Shown piece by piece: positions 44,614-53,369 of a stretch of DNA of 64,000 bases. Position numbers and translations under genes: made by a program. Positions within the stretch are counted from its first letter, which is position 1. Every line of letters starts with the position of its first letter. The stretch comes from VRUE01 sp036403515 (lineage in GTDB: Bacteria > Actinomycetota > Thermoleophilia > Solirubrobacterales > 70-9): assembly GCA_036403515.1 (NCBI GenBank), contig DASWQV010000034.1, positions 124,001-188,000 of the forward strand. The letters are read 5' to 3'. Under the pieces are notes generated by a model, which was given only the letters and a program-made list of their open reading frames with translations, did no database searches and was not told where the DNA came from.

Positions 44614-47229
44614 CGAGGCCGGCCGGAAGAGGTTGGGCGACGGGAGGACGTCACCCGCGTGGCTGCGATCGCCGCCCCAGTTGAGCGAGGGCGGGCGCCG
44701 ATAGGCGCCTGAGTTGATCTCCTTCGCCACCGCTCGGAAAAGCTCGTCGAACTGGCCGCCGATCCGCTCGACCGTAAAGCTCTCGCTGATCGTCCTGCGC
44801 GCGTTCCGCGACAGCTCGGCCTGGGCATCGGGGTCTTTCCAAAGCCGCCCGAGCAGCGCCGCCCACTCATCGTAGTCGCGCCCCTCGACGATGTAGCCAT
44901 TCTCGCCGGAGGCAACGATCTCGGGAATCCCGCTCGGGCTGGCGGCGGTGACCGGGACGCAGCCACGGGCCATCGCCTCGACCAGGGCCAGCGGCAGGCC
45001 CTCGAAGTCGGAGAGCAAGACGAAAAGGTCCTGGGAGGTCAGCGTTTTGATGATCTCGTCGCGGCGCATGCGACCGGGGAGCTTGATCCGGCCGTCCTCG
45101 AGGTGGGCGGCGGCCCGCCGTTCGAACTCGCTCTCGGTGTCGTCGTGGGCCGAGAAGGTGCCGACCAGGGTGATCTCGTAGGGAACCCGCGCCCGGTCCA
45201 GCGCTTCGGCGAGGTCGACGAAGTCGAGGATCCGCTTCTGGTATTGGACCAGCCGGCCGGTATAGATGAGCCGCAGCTTCTCGGCCCTGCGGCCGCGCCG
45301 CCGGGCGACATCCTCCCGGCGGACGCTGGAGTTGTGGATCACGTGCGCGCGTTCGCCGATCACAGGGTTGATCTCGCGAACCCGGTCGCGCAGCACCTCG
45401 GAGACGCAGATCGTCGCGTTGCAGTAACGCCCGAGCCGGTAGGCCTGCTCGTAGTAGTCGTTGTCGTCGGCCTGAACCCAGCTGACGATGCCGATGTTCT
45501 CGCTCAGGGCCGGGGCGACGCTGTTGGCGAGGAAGTCGTAAGCCATGAAGAGGATGCAGGGAGCCTGCGACTCGAGGTCGCCGATCAGCGCGTGCCAAGC
45601 GCCCGCCGGCCCCTTGCGGTCGCGCTCGAGGAAGCGGTGTGGGAGCAGGGGGAGGGGATGGTCGAGGGAGCTTTCGAGCACCGTCTCCTCATCGCGGGTG
45701 AAGACGACCTCGAGGTCCCAGCCGAGCTCCAGCAGCTGCAGCCCGACCGACTCCATCGAGGCGTTGACCCCGCTCACCGACCAGTCCGAGCTGGGGATGA
45801 TGACCTTTGGCCGCTTCTTCTTGCGCCGCTTGCCGGGGCGGTTGCTCGTTACCCCGAGCTCCTTGGCGGCGAGCTTCAGGAGCGTATCGGCGGCGCTCTG
45901 CGCGGCACGCGCCTTCTTCGGGGGGGAGAGGAGCGGGACCCCGTTCGCGCTCAGCGTCTCGGCCGCCTCCGGCACGTCGCAGACGGCGAAGAGGGGCCGG
46001 GTGGCGGTCAGCGCGAAGGCCAGCAGGCGCAGCGCCGCGGGCCGGAAGATTTCGCAGGCGAGCGTGTAGTCCTCGAGCACGAAGGTCGTGCCCGGCGCGG
46101 CGAGGCCTGGATCCGGCTCGGGAACGACGAAGGAGACGAGGAGGCTGCCGATGTGGTGCTCCTCGGCGAGGTGGGAGGCCATCGCCGTGGCCGAGGGCCC
46201 GCGGTCCTCGCCGGTGCCCAGGGTGAACCAGAGGACGGTGTCCTTGGTCCACCTTCCCCGCTGCAGCGAGCTCGACTCACTGCGGATCTGGGTCAGGAGC
46301 TTCTCGTGGACGTGCGAGGTCGCCCGCCCTTCGTCCTTGCCGAAGCGGAGGAAGTGCTCCAGCGGAGTCGGCGCGGAAGTCCGGGCGCTGCGGCTGTTGT
46401 TGCTGTAGTAGCCGTCGCGGAAGAGGGCGTTGGGGTGGGCGGAGCGGCTTTCCGGATCGACGTAGTGGACCAGCGCGTTCTTCCCGGCCTTGTGCAGGCG
46501 GGGGACCTGCGCGTAGTAGTACTCGGTGTCGAAGTAGGGACTCGGGTCCAGCCCCTCGGCCGCCGAGTGCTCGATGAAGTGGTGCAGCGGGTCGGAGCCG
46601 GGCTCCCCTGCCTGCGGATAGCGCGCGAGGTACCAGCTGCTGTCGAAGAGCGGGTGGGGGTCGGCGCCCTGGTGCTGCCCCACCCCGCTGTAATGGGAGA
46701 CGGCCTCCGCGAGCGAGGCAAAGCTGCGGCCGACCTGCTCGCCGTAGTGCTCGGGTGAGAAGAGCATCTCCAGATCGGATTTCCCCTTCGCCTGCTGCGT
46801 CGCCGCAGCAGGCACGGCCGGGGCGGCTGCAGGTTTGTGCCCGTTGCGGTTCGTTCCCGCGAGGGCGTAGATCACACCGGCCCCGGCGTCGTCGGAGATG
46901 GCGCGGTAGCGACTCTCCAGATGCAGGCGCAGCTCCTCGTAGTGGTCGAGCCACCAGGTCGAGGGTGCCGGGAAGGCGAGGTGGTCGGCGCCTTTCTCGC
47001 GCAGCTCCTCGAGGTGGGCGATCGCGCCGGCGCTGTCGAAGGGGTAGTAGCCGGTGTAGGTGCCGTCGCTGCGCTGAGGGAAGTGCCAGGCGGCGCGGCC
47101 ATCGATTTCGAGCAGCTCGGCGTCTCCCTTGCTGACGACGGCGACGGTGGCGTCGGTGGGAACGGTGCTGCGCACGAACTCGGCGAATCGTCGGACCAGT
47201 GCCCGGTATTCGTCTACCCCGTATCCCAT
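44590..47229 (-). CDS. Multidomain GT4 glycosyltransferase with recurring N-terminal domain
   Basis: This 879-aa protein has an N terminus (about 5-125) that is a third copy of the glycan-locus domain (VAVVSKGDAELLEIDGRAAW, TWWLDHYEEL). Residues about 175-320 hold repeats of the type HPLFDSSWYLARYPQ and PLHHFIEHSAAEGLDPSP, a module often placed before bacterial glycosyltransferases. Residues about 480-850 are a GT4 domain with RLIYTGRLVQYQKRILDFVD and SDFEGLPLALVEAMARGCVP. It is the only leftward gene in the locus, convergent with the sulfotransferase and divergent from the kinase-like gene. The 166-base gap at 47230-47395 must hold both promoters. Confidence 0.88.
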   Translation of the reverse strand: MGYGVDEYRALVRRFAEFVRSTVPTDATVAVVSKGDAELLEIDGRAAWHFPQRSDGTYTGYYPFDSAGAIAHLEELREKGADHLAFPAPSTWWLDHYEELRLHLESRYRAISDDAGAGVIYALAGTNRNGHKPAAAPAVPAAATQQAKGKSDLEMLFSPEHYGEQVGRSFASLAEAVSHYSGVGQHQGADPHPLFDSSWYLARYPQAGEPGSDPLHHFIEHSAAEGLDPSPYFDTEYYYAQVPRLHKAGKNALVHYVDPESRSAHPNALFRDGYYSNNSRSARTSAPTPLEHFLRFGKDEGRATSHVHEKLLTQIRSESSSLQRGRWTKDTVLWFTLGTGEDRGPSATAMASHLAEEHHIGSLLVSFVVPEPDPGLAAPGTTFVLEDYTLACEIFRPAALRLLAFALTATRPLFAVCDVPEAAETLSANGVPLLSPPKKARAAQSAADTLLKLAAKELGVTSNRPGKRRKKKRPKVIIPSSDWSVSGVNASMESVGLQLLELGWDLEVVFTRDEETVLESSLDHPLPLLPHRFLERDRKGPAGAWHALIGDLESQAPCILFMAYDFLANSVAPALSENIGIVSWVQADDNDYYEQAYRLGRYCNATICVSEVLRDRVREINPVIGERAHVIHNSSVRREDVARRRGRRAEKLRLIYTGRLVQYQKRILDFVDLAEALDRARVPYEITLVGTFSAHDDTESEFERRAAAHLEDGRIKLPGRMRRDEIIKTLTSQDLFVLLSDFEGLPLALVEAMARGCVPVTAASPSGIPEIVASGENGYIVEGRDYDEWAALLGRLWKDPDAQAELSRNARRTISESFTVERIGGQFDELFRAVAKEINSGAYRRPPSLNWGGDRSHAGDVLPSPNLFRPASLQIPGLQ

Positions 47230-47395
47230 GCCTGTTGCCGAGTCCTCCCTCGCGTCGAAGCCGTCCTCTTGGTGTCGGCACCAGGAAGGAATGCCTTAGG
47301 GGTGGGATCGAATTCGCCGCCGCCGGGCCGATCCGACTAGACGGATGGCCGAGCCGGCGCTTGGGGGCCCTCGCCGAGGCGATTAAGCTCGACCC

Positions 47396-48355
47396 GTGAG
47401 GCCCGCCGATTCCGAGCTCCGCGCCGGGCTGAAGCAGGCGCTCGCCGAGGTGGGGCTCGAGCTGGTCGGCGGAGTCGAGCGATGTCCCTCCGCCTACCGC
47501 ACCAGCTTCCCGATCGAGGAGCTGCGGGTCGAGCTGGAGGGGAGGGGAGAGGTTCGCATCGGTTGCAAGCGGCTCGACCGCGCCGAGCTCGACCCCGAAG
47601 CACAACTGGCAAAGCCCGAGTTCCTCGACGATCCCGGGCGCGAGCCGGCGGTCTATCGCGCCCTGCTGCCGCAGGCGCCGCCCGGGCCGCCCGAGTTTTT
47701 CGGCGCGGTGCTGGAAGGCGACCGTCACTGGCTCTTCGTCGAGTGGGTCGAGGGACGGGAGCTCTTCCAGGTCGGCGAGCGCGAGCTCTGGGACGGCGCG
47801 GCGCGCTGGTTGGCCCGGCTCCACGCCGCGCTGGCGTCGGGTCTCGACCGCCACCGCGAAGAGGCCCGGCTGATCGAGCACGACGCCGCCTTCTACCGGG
47901 GCTGGATCGAGCGGGCGGAACGGTTCGCCCGGGGGCGCGACGATGCCTCGGCTGCGCCCGTCGCCTGGCTCCGCGAGCGCCACGACCAGGTGGTCGAGGC
48001 CCTCCTCGCCCAGCCGCGCACCGTCCTCCACGGCGAGTTCTACGCTTCCAACGTGCTCGTCGCCGGACTTCGGGTTGCCCCCGTCGACTGGGAGCTTGCG
48101 GCGGTGGGGCCGGGGCTCACCGATCTCGCGGCGCTGGTCAGCGGCTGGCCGCCACCGGATCGCGCCGCCCTCGTCGCCGCATACAGGTCCGAGCCGGGCG
48201 TCCCCGCCTTTACCGCCCGCGACCTCGACTTCGCCCGCCTCCAGGTCGCGATCCAGTGGCTCGGCTGGGCCCCGCCCGCCTGGCAGCCGCCGGAGGAAAA
48301 GCGGCATGACTGGCTCGGCGAGGCGATTGAGCTGGCCGAGGGGCTGGACCTATGA
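47396..48355 (+). CDS. Aminoglycoside-phosphotransferase-fold kinase
   Basis: GTG 47396 gives 319 aa with the kinase-like APH fold: a central segment WLFVEWVEGREL (hinge), then the catalytic loop LHGEFYASNVL (about 212-222; His-Gly-Glu replaces the common HGD, with the Asn kept) and VDWELAAVGPGLTDLAAL with the metal-binding Asp. The family phosphorylates small molecules such as sugars, choline or antibiotics. The setting beside a sugar deacetylase and glycosyltransferases suggests a sugar or sugar-like substrate rather than resistance. Its stop overlaps the deacetylase start by ATGA. Confidence 0.8.
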   Translation: MRPADSELRAGLKQALAEVGLELVGGVERCPSAYRTSFPIEELRVELEGRGEVRIGCKRLDRAELDPEAQLAKPEFLDDPGREPAVYRALLPQAPPGPPEFFGAVLEGDRHWLFVEWVEGRELFQVGERELWDGAARWLARLHAALASGLDRHREEARLIEHDAAFYRGWIERAERFARGRDDASAAPVAWLRERHDQVVEALLAQPRTVLHGEFYASNVLVAGLRVAPVDWELAAVGPGLTDLAALVSGWPPPDRAALVAAYRSEPGVPAFTARDLDFARLQVAIQWLGWAPPAWQPPEEKRHDWLGEAIELAEGLDL

Positions 48356-49056
48356 GCGAGGAGCGCTTCCTCGTCGTCAACGCCGATGACCTCGGCCTCT
48401 CCGAAGCCGTCAACGAGGGCATCTTCCTCGCCCACGAGGAGGGGATCGTCACCAGCGCCAGCCTGATGGTGCGGCAGGGGGCAGCGGCGGCAGCGGCGCA
48501 GCGGGCGCCCCGGCATCCCGACCTCGCGGTCGGCCTCCACATCGACCTCGGTCAGTGGGATTACGACGGGGGGGAATGGAGGCAGGGCTACTCGCACTGT
48601 GACAGCGACGACCCGGAGGCGGTCGAGGCGGAGTGCCGGGAGCAGCTGGAGCTCTTCCGGGCCCTGCTCGGCCGCAACCCCACGCACCTCGACTCGCACC
48701 AGCACGTGCACGAAAACGAGCCCGCGAAGAGCGCTGCCGAGGCGCTCGCGGCCGAGCTGGAGGTGCCACTCCGCAACCGCTCGATCCGCTACGAGGGAGG
48801 CTTCTACGGCCAGAGCGGTAAGAGCGAGCCATTCCCCGAAGGGGTCACCCCAGAGCGCCTGCGCGAGCTGATCCGCAACCTGCTGCCGAACTGGACCGAG
48901 ATCGGCTGCCACCCCGCTGCAGGCCCCGTCCCGACCTCCTCCTACGACGCCGAGCGGCAAATCGAGCTAGCGACGCTTCGCGACCCGCAGGTGAAAAACT
49001 TGCTCGATGCGATGCAAGTCAATCTGTGTTCTTTTGCACAGGCAAAGCCACGGTGA
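48352..49056 (+). CDS. YdjC/ChbG-family carbohydrate deacetylase
   Basis: This 234-aa protein has the family's metal site: NADDLG at the start (metal-binding Asp pair), SASLM, GLHIDLGQ, SHQHVH (His ligands) and EIGCHP near the end. Members remove acetyl groups from diacetylchitobiose or from hopanoid sugars (HpnK). Here it probably deacetylates an N-acetyl sugar of the local glycan. It is the last gene of the glycan run, followed by a hairpin. Confidence 0.88.
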   Translation: MSEERFLVVNADDLGLSEAVNEGIFLAHEEGIVTSASLMVRQGAAAAAAQRAPRHPDLAVGLHIDLGQWDYDGGEWRQGYSHCDSDDPEAVEAECREQLELFRALLGRNPTHLDSHQHVHENEPAKSAAEALAAELEVPLRNRSIRYEGGFYGQSGKSEPFPEGVTPERLRELIRNLLPNWTEIGCHPAAGPVPTSSYDAERQIELATLRDPQVKNLLDAMQVNLCSFAQAKPR

Positions 49057-49090
49057 ACGCGTAGTTGGTGACATGATCCGGCCCGCCCCA

Positions 49091-49114
49091 CCCGCCCCAT
49101 TCAAGGGGGGCGGG
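49091..49114 (+). terminator. Hairpin after the glycan locus
   Basis: CCCGCCCC (49091-49098) pairs with GGGGCGGG (49107-49114) around an 8-base loop, 34 bases after the deacetylase stop. No T-run follows. The remaining interval to the HU gene shows no other gene. Confidence 0.55.
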
Positions 49115-49344
49115 GTCAAGACTGTCCGTCAGCGTCGTCACCAACCGGGTCGCGTTGCCTTACTGCTCCGCCGCGCGGGCGCCATGGGGCGAAGCGTTGT
49201 TGAGCAACGATCGAGGCGCGGCACGTTCGGGCCGTTGAGGGTCCTAGGGATAGGCCACCCATCTGCTCCGCCCGCCCGGGCCTGTAGAAAGCCCTTGGAC
49301 AGCAGCCCGACCGGGCCTTGCGCCCGTTAATTCAAGGAGACGAG

Positions 49345-49629
49345 ATGTCGATCACGACCAAGGATGAGTTGGCAAAGCAGGTAGCTGCGCGGACCGGGCT
49401 CGAGACGGGCCAGGCGAAGGCGGCGGTGGACGCGACGATCAAGGAGATCACCGCTCAGCTCGTAGCCGGCAATGAGGTCAAATTCACCGGCTTCGGCAAA
49501 TTCTCGACGGTCGCCCGGCCAGCTCGTGAGGGCCGCAATCCGCAAACCGGAGAGTCACTGCAGATCGCCGCGAAGACAGCGGCGAAGTTCAGTCCCGGGG
49601 CCGAGCTGAAGAAGGCCGTCAACGGCTAG
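49345..49629 (+). CDS. hup: HU-family nucleoid protein
   Basis: ATG 49345 follows AAGGAG and gives 94 aa, the standard HU length. It has the HU fold: helical N terminus (TKDELAKQVAARTGLETGQA), then the beta-arm region VKFTGFGKFSTVARPAREGR with NPQTGE, and the C-terminal FSPGAELKKAV. HU dimers bend and compact DNA. The long basic C-terminal tail of mycobacterial HupB is missing. It stands alone between two gene groups. Confidence 0.95.
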   Translation: MSITTKDELAKQVAARTGLETGQAKAAVDATIKEITAQLVAGNEVKFTGFGKFSTVARPAREGRNPQTGESLQIAAKTAAKFSPGAELKKAVNG

Positions 49630-49636
49630 GGGAGCG

Positions 49637-49653
49637 AGGGCTACTTCAGCCCT
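49637..49653. terminator. Small hairpin between converging genes
   Basis: AGGGCT-ACTTC-AGCCCT lies in the 28-base gap between the HU and lipoprotein stop codons and could terminate in both directions. Confidence 0.4.
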
Positions 49654-49657
49654 GCTG

Positions 49658-49960
49658 TCAACGGGCTTCGTAGCGAACGTGTCCGGATCCATCCTGCTCG
49701 ACGACGACGAATCGCGTGCTGACCGACCCGACGACAGCCCTGCAGGAGAACTTCAGCCCCTCCATCTGGGGGACCGACGACGGGCAGCTCACCCGGGCAC
49801 GCTGCCCGCGCTGAGCGAAGCTGCTCCGCGCAATCGCCCGCTCGATCTTCTCCGTGTTGAGAGTGGCGGTCGATTCCGAGGAACCGCACGCCGCTAGCAC
49901 CAGGCTGGACCCCACGATGAAGGCCAAAATCAAGCAGAGAGGCCGCCCAAACGGTGTCAT
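49658..49960 (-). CDS. DUF4333-type lipoprotein
   Basis: This 100-aa protein has a lipoprotein signal (LILAFIVGSSLVLAAC, lipobox LAAC). The mature part follows the DUF4333 pattern: LNTEKIERAI, then a Cys pair in VSCPSSVPQMEGLKFSC, then a VVEQDGSGHVRYE end. DUF4333 proteins are small surface lipoproteins of actinobacteria with no known activity. The start overlaps the collagen-like gene stop by ATGA, so it is the last gene of the leftward envelope operon. Confidence 0.85.
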   Translation of the reverse strand: MTPFGRPLCLILAFIVGSSLVLAACGSSESTATLNTEKIERAIARSSFAQRGQRARVSCPSSVPQMEGLKFSCRAVVGSVSTRFVVVEQDGSGHVRYEAR

Positions 49961-51066
49961 CAGGCGAGCTTCTCAATGACCACGGAGGCATTCGAACTCG
50001 GCTGGGTCCCTCCGATTGGCGTCGCGAGGCCCACCGCCGCGCTCGAGGTGTGATTCCGGACCGTGAGCACGGCGCCTGCGGGAGCGACGAATATCGCCTG
50101 TCCGGTGTTCTGCTGGGTGCCGGCGCCTGAGCCGTAGACGGTTCCCGGAACCAAGGTGCCGTTGACGAACAGAGCCATCTGGCTGGGCTCGGTGCCAGAC
50201 ACCGAGAAAGTGACCTCGTAGGTACCGGCAGCCGTCAGCGTGACCCCGGCAGCACCGAGCGCGTGGGTGATACCAGACGTCAGGACGCCATTGGAATCGA
50301 AGGTCACGTCGCCCTCGAGCGGGACGGTCTCTCCGCCCAGGTTGTAGATGTAGGCGTATTGCGAGAGCCCGCTCGAGCCCGCGGGGCCAGTCGCACCAGC
50401 GGCGCCTGGTATGCCCGCTGGCCCTTGAGATCCTTCGGCGCCAGGAGTTCCCTGCTGACCAGTTTCGCCAGCGGGCCCAGGAGACCCGGCGGGGCCCACT
50501 GAGCCGGTGGCTCCGGCTTCTCCTGGAAGGCCGTCTTTGCCCGAAAGGCCTACTTCGCCCTGAGCACCTGGAGCCCCGTTAGTGCCAGCTTCTCCTTGAG
50601 ATCCGGTGGCTCCTGTTTCCCCCGGGGCGCCGACTTCGCCCTGGACTCCCTGCAGCCCCTGAGAACCGGTTTCGCCCTGGACACCCTGCAAGCCTTCAGG
50701 GCCAGCCGTGCCCGGCGTCCCGGCGGCGCCCGCGGCTCCTTCGCTTCCAGGAACGCCGGGCGTGCCTCCTGGTCCTGGGGGACCTGAAGCACCATTCGCG
50801 CCCGTAGCTCCCGCCGCTCCCGGTTTACCTGTGGAGCCAGTCTCGCCGGCTGTTCCCTGTTCCCCGCGTGGGCCTCGATGCGTGTGACACATCGGTGGTG
50901 GCCGGGGGCCGCAACGAGCGGAAGTTCCAACCCTGCCGGTGAACCCTGCTGAGCCGCAGGGCGGGAGGGGATGCAGAGGACACGCCGCCGTGGCGGTCGC
51001 GGCCGGCAACAGAACAGCTACCGCGCCTATTGCAAAGAGCAAGATGCTCCGATATCTCGTACACAT
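49960..51066 (-). CDS. Secreted collagen-like protein with C1q/BclA-like C-terminal domain
   Basis: ATG 51066, eight bases after GAGGAG, gives 368 aa; a coupled ATG at 51081 overlaps the previous stop and is the alternative. A signal peptide (LLFAIGAVAVLLPAATATA) leads to about 180 residues of uninterrupted Gly-X-Y triplets, many GAP/GPA/GET. A C-terminal beta-rich globular domain (about 235-368; AYIYNLGGETVPLEGDVTF) resembles the C1q/BclA trimerization fold. It should form trimeric rods on the cell surface. It lies downstream of the L,D-transpeptidase gene and under the same riboswitch. Confidence 0.88.
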   Translation of the reverse strand: MCTRYRSILLFAIGAVAVLLPAATATAACPLHPLPPCGSAGFTGRVGTSARCGPRPPPMCHTHRGPRGEQGTAGETGSTGKPGAAGATGANGASGPPGPGGTPGVPGSEGAAGAAGTPGTAGPEGLQGVQGETGSQGLQGVQGEVGAPGETGATGSQGEAGTNGAPGAQGEVGLSGKDGLPGEAGATGSVGPAGSPGPAGETGQQGTPGAEGSQGPAGIPGAAGATGPAGSSGLSQYAYIYNLGGETVPLEGDVTFDSNGVLTSGITHALGAAGVTLTAAGTYEVTFSVSGTEPSQMALFVNGTLVPGTVYGSGAGTQQNTGQAIFVAPAGAVLTVRNHTSSAAVGLATPIGGTQPSSNASVVIEKLA

Positions 51067-51077
51067 AATCTGGCTCC

Positions 51078-51818
51078 TCATCGCGTGATGGTCAGTGGAG
51101 TGCCGGCGCCGATACGTCTCGCCAGCCAAGTGATTGCTCGGGTGCCGAGCCGGATGCAGCCGTGTGAAGCCGCTGTCCCGAGAGCGCCCGTGAGGTTGTT
51201 CGTCCCGTGGATGCCGATCTGCCCCGGTCCTCCCTCGAATTCCTGGAAGACATTCGACCTGGCGCTGGTGGCCAGCGCGAACGGCCCTCCGGTTTCGTAG
51301 GAGGAGAGCGCGAGGGCCTCTTCGATGAAAAACGATCCCCGTGGGGTTGGCGTCGAGGGCTTGCCGACCACCGCGCGGAAGTGGCGGCGGGCACGATCGC
51401 CGTGGTAGATGGTGACGCGCCGGGCCGAAAGCTCGACCAAGATGCGCCAGCCGGTGGAGGTGAGCTTCGTCCGGTTCGTGGAGATCCAGCCCTTGTGACT
51501 GTTGGGTCGTCCGGGAAGCCGGACGTGTAGCCACGAACCGCTGCTTGCACGGCCGAGGATTGGGAGGACGGTTCGGGCTCGGGTCAGCGGCCGGCGAGAC
51601 GCGACCGATTCGATCCGGCCCGCCTGTGCGCTTGGCCCGGTCCGGGCGACGTGATCGTGCAGGAGCACCACGAGCGGCTGACTCGCTGGCGGCGGGGCGG
51701 CGGCAGCGGGCGCAACGAAGGCACAAGCGATTGCTGCCGTGACCAGCGCCGAGGCCAACCCCGAACCCCCCCGACGAGTGCCGTAGGAGGTTCGGTCGTT
51801 GTCAGCCCTGCGAGTCAT
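51078..51818 (-). CDS. L,D-transpeptidase (YkuD domain)
   Basis: The 246-aa protein has a signal peptide (ALVTAAIACAFVAPAAA), an SH3-like stretch (about 75-115) and a YkuD domain with HGTNN and the catalytic SHGCIRL near the C terminus. These enzymes make 3-3 crosslinks in peptidoglycan or attach surface proteins to it. Between an ice-binding-like and a collagen-like gene, attachment or wall remodelling for these surface proteins is a reasonable inference. Overlaps of four bases with the upstream gene imply one transcript. Confidence 0.92.
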   Translation of the reverse strand: MTRRADNDRTSYGTRRGGSGLASALVTAAIACAFVAPAAAAPPPASQPLVVLLHDHVARTGPSAQAGRIESVASRRPLTRARTVLPILGRASSGSWLHVRLPGRPNSHKGWISTNRTKLTSTGWRILVELSARRVTIYHGDRARRHFRAVVGKPSTPTPRGSFFIEEALALSSYETGGPFALATSARSNVFQEFEGGPGQIGIHGTNNLTGALGTAASHGCIRLGTRAITWLARRIGAGTPLTITR

Positions 51819-52981
51819 CCCGTGAACTGGGACGGACCGCGCTGCGGCTGCAGAAGTGCCACAGCACAGGCGCGATAGGGGAGCGTCATGGTCTTAGGCG
51901 GGGTGGCGTCCGTGAACGTGACGCGGACCCTGACCTGGTGCGCGCCGGGAGTGGCTCGCACCGACATCGCGAACGGCGAGTTGGTCCGACTGCCGATCGA
52001 TTTCCCGTCAAGGCTGAAGACAACCCGCTGGATCATCTTGCCATTGACAGTGGCGCGGAATCCCTCGGTGCAGGCCTCGCGCGGCGCAGATTGCACCATG
52101 GCCCTGCCGTTCCGAGATGACCGGGGAGCTTTCGCCCGGCGACCGGAGGCAACCCGGGAGCCGCTGCCTGGCGCTGCTGTTGAGCCAGTAGTTCCGGGCG
52201 TGGCTGGCGAGCCGGTTCCCGGACCACCTGGGGTTTCGCCACCTGGCGGCGTGGTCGGCCCGGTCGCGCACAGCGGCCGGGTCAGGGTGTTTTCGATCAG
52301 GCTGACCTGGCCGTTGCGGGCCAGCATCCTGCCCACCACCGTCGCTTTGCTTTTGAGCGAGATCGAGGTCAGCGCCATCAGGCTTCCCTGGAAGGAAGTG
52401 GTGGTGCCGAGGTCGGCAGAGCTGCCGACCTGCCAGTAGACGTTGCATGGCGAAGCGCCGTTGACAAGCAGGACCGAGCTGGCCGATTCGGTGGTCAGCT
52501 GGGAGCCGATTTGGAAGACGAATTCGGCATTGGGATCGCCTTCGGCGTCGAGGGTCAGGGCTCCGGTCAGCAGGGCCGCCGCGTTATAGCGGTAGGTGCC
52601 CGGAGCGAGTTTCAATCCGCCCAGGTCGGTGCCGGAGAGGTCATTCGCCGGCAGCACCGGCTGCCCCGCTGCCGCATCGTAGGCGGCGGTGAGATCAAGC
52701 TGTGCTTGGGCGGCGACTTCGTCGGTCGCGTGGGTGGAGCCGTTGATGACGGCGGGCAGGCCGAAGCCTTCGAGTTCGGTGCCCGGCGAGACGCCGAGGT
52801 TGCCGTTAAGCACCGACGGCCCGACGTTGGTGACCGTGGTGCCGCCGAGGACCACAAAGGGGGCGGCGGTGCCGAGGCCCACGGGCGCGGCCTGGGCCGC
52901 GGTGGGTAGCGCGAAGACGGCGAGCATCGCGAGGGCGATGCCGGCAAGCCGGGCGCGCCTGAGATCGAATCGGTTGGACAT
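51815..52981 (-). CDS. Ice-binding-like (DUF3494) secreted protein
   Basis: The 388-aa protein has a signal peptide (GIALAMLAVFALPTAAQA). A DUF3494 beta-solenoid domain fills about 35-235: FVVLGGTTVTNVGPSVLNGN, LGVSPGTELEGF, KLAPGTYRY, VLLVNGASPCNVYWQVGSSA and KSKATVVGRMLARNGQVSL. A Gly/Pro/Thr-rich linker and an Ig-like C-terminal domain with two Cys follow. DUF3494 proteins bind ice in psychrophiles but are widespread as adhesins elsewhere, so adhesion is as likely as ice binding. It is the first gene of the operon, with GGGAGG before the ATG and a cyclic di-GMP riboswitch in its leader. Confidence 0.88.
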   Translation of the reverse strand: MSNRFDLRRARLAGIALAMLAVFALPTAAQAAPVGLGTAAPFVVLGGTTVTNVGPSVLNGNLGVSPGTELEGFGLPAVINGSTHATDEVAAQAQLDLTAAYDAAAGQPVLPANDLSGTDLGGLKLAPGTYRYNAAALLTGALTLDAEGDPNAEFVFQIGSQLTTESASSVLLVNGASPCNVYWQVGSSADLGTTTSFQGSLMALTSISLKSKATVVGRMLARNGQVSLIENTLTRPLCATGPTTPPGGETPGGPGTGSPATPGTTGSTAAPGSGSRVASGRRAKAPRSSRNGRAMVQSAPREACTEGFRATVNGKMIQRVVFSLDGKSIGSRTNSPFAMSVRATPGAHQVRVRVTFTDATPPKTMTLPYRACAVALLQPQRGPSQFTG

Positions 52982-53059
52982 GGATGTCCTCCCTATATGT
53001 CGAGCAGTCCTGACGACGGTCCTGATCCCAGCCGCTTCCCGCCTCGGGGGCGGCTCGGG

Positions 53060-53172
53060 TCATGAGGTCTTCGGTAGCCCGGCTCGCTCCGGCGGAGCTC
53101 CGTGGCTTTGCGGATTCGTCTCGCGACGAGGGTGCCTGTGTCGAAAGGGGTTTGCCCTGGTGGTGTCTTAGG
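53060..53172 (-). promoter_or_regulatory. Cyclic di-GMP-I (GEMM) riboswitch
   Basis: On the minus strand the conserved blocks occur in order: AGGGCAAACC (53158-53149), a hairpin with a GCGA tetraloop (TCGTC-GCGA-GACGA), CGCAAAGCCAC (53112-53102) and GGGCTACCGAAG (53080-53069). A GC-rich hairpin (AGCCGC...GCGGCT) lies between it and the ribosome site AGGGAGG of the ice-binding-like gene. Order and spacing match the class I cyclic di-GMP aptamer. It should control the whole four-gene envelope operon. The interval 53173-53369 has nothing else. Confidence 0.82.
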
Positions 53173-53369
53173 CCATCGCCCACCGGTTGGGGCGGCTTGA
53201 GCATTCTCTGACGCAGCTCGACGTTCGTTGTCAGGAGCTGCTCAAGCCGTTCGCGTTGGCATAAGCGGCCGCGACCTTGAGCCCGCAAGGCCTCTCTAGA
53301 CGAATCTATGAGGCGGATATTCGGACGTCTGTGCTCCACTGGCCTCATGGACTTGGCGGGAATCACTCG

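Noticed and set aside
49010..49065. GCAAAGCCACGG near the end of the deacetylase gene, resembling part of a cyclic di-GMP-I aptamer
   Set aside because: The 5' AGGGCAAACC block and the closing GGG(C/T)TACCGA block are missing, and the match lies across the coding end of a gene.
51067..51726. Extended start giving a 588-residue collagen-like protein
   Set aside because: The extra 220 residues are Arg/Pro-rich and antisense-free but lie fully within the L,D-transpeptidase gene in another frame; a ribosome site and signal peptide mark 51066 as the start.
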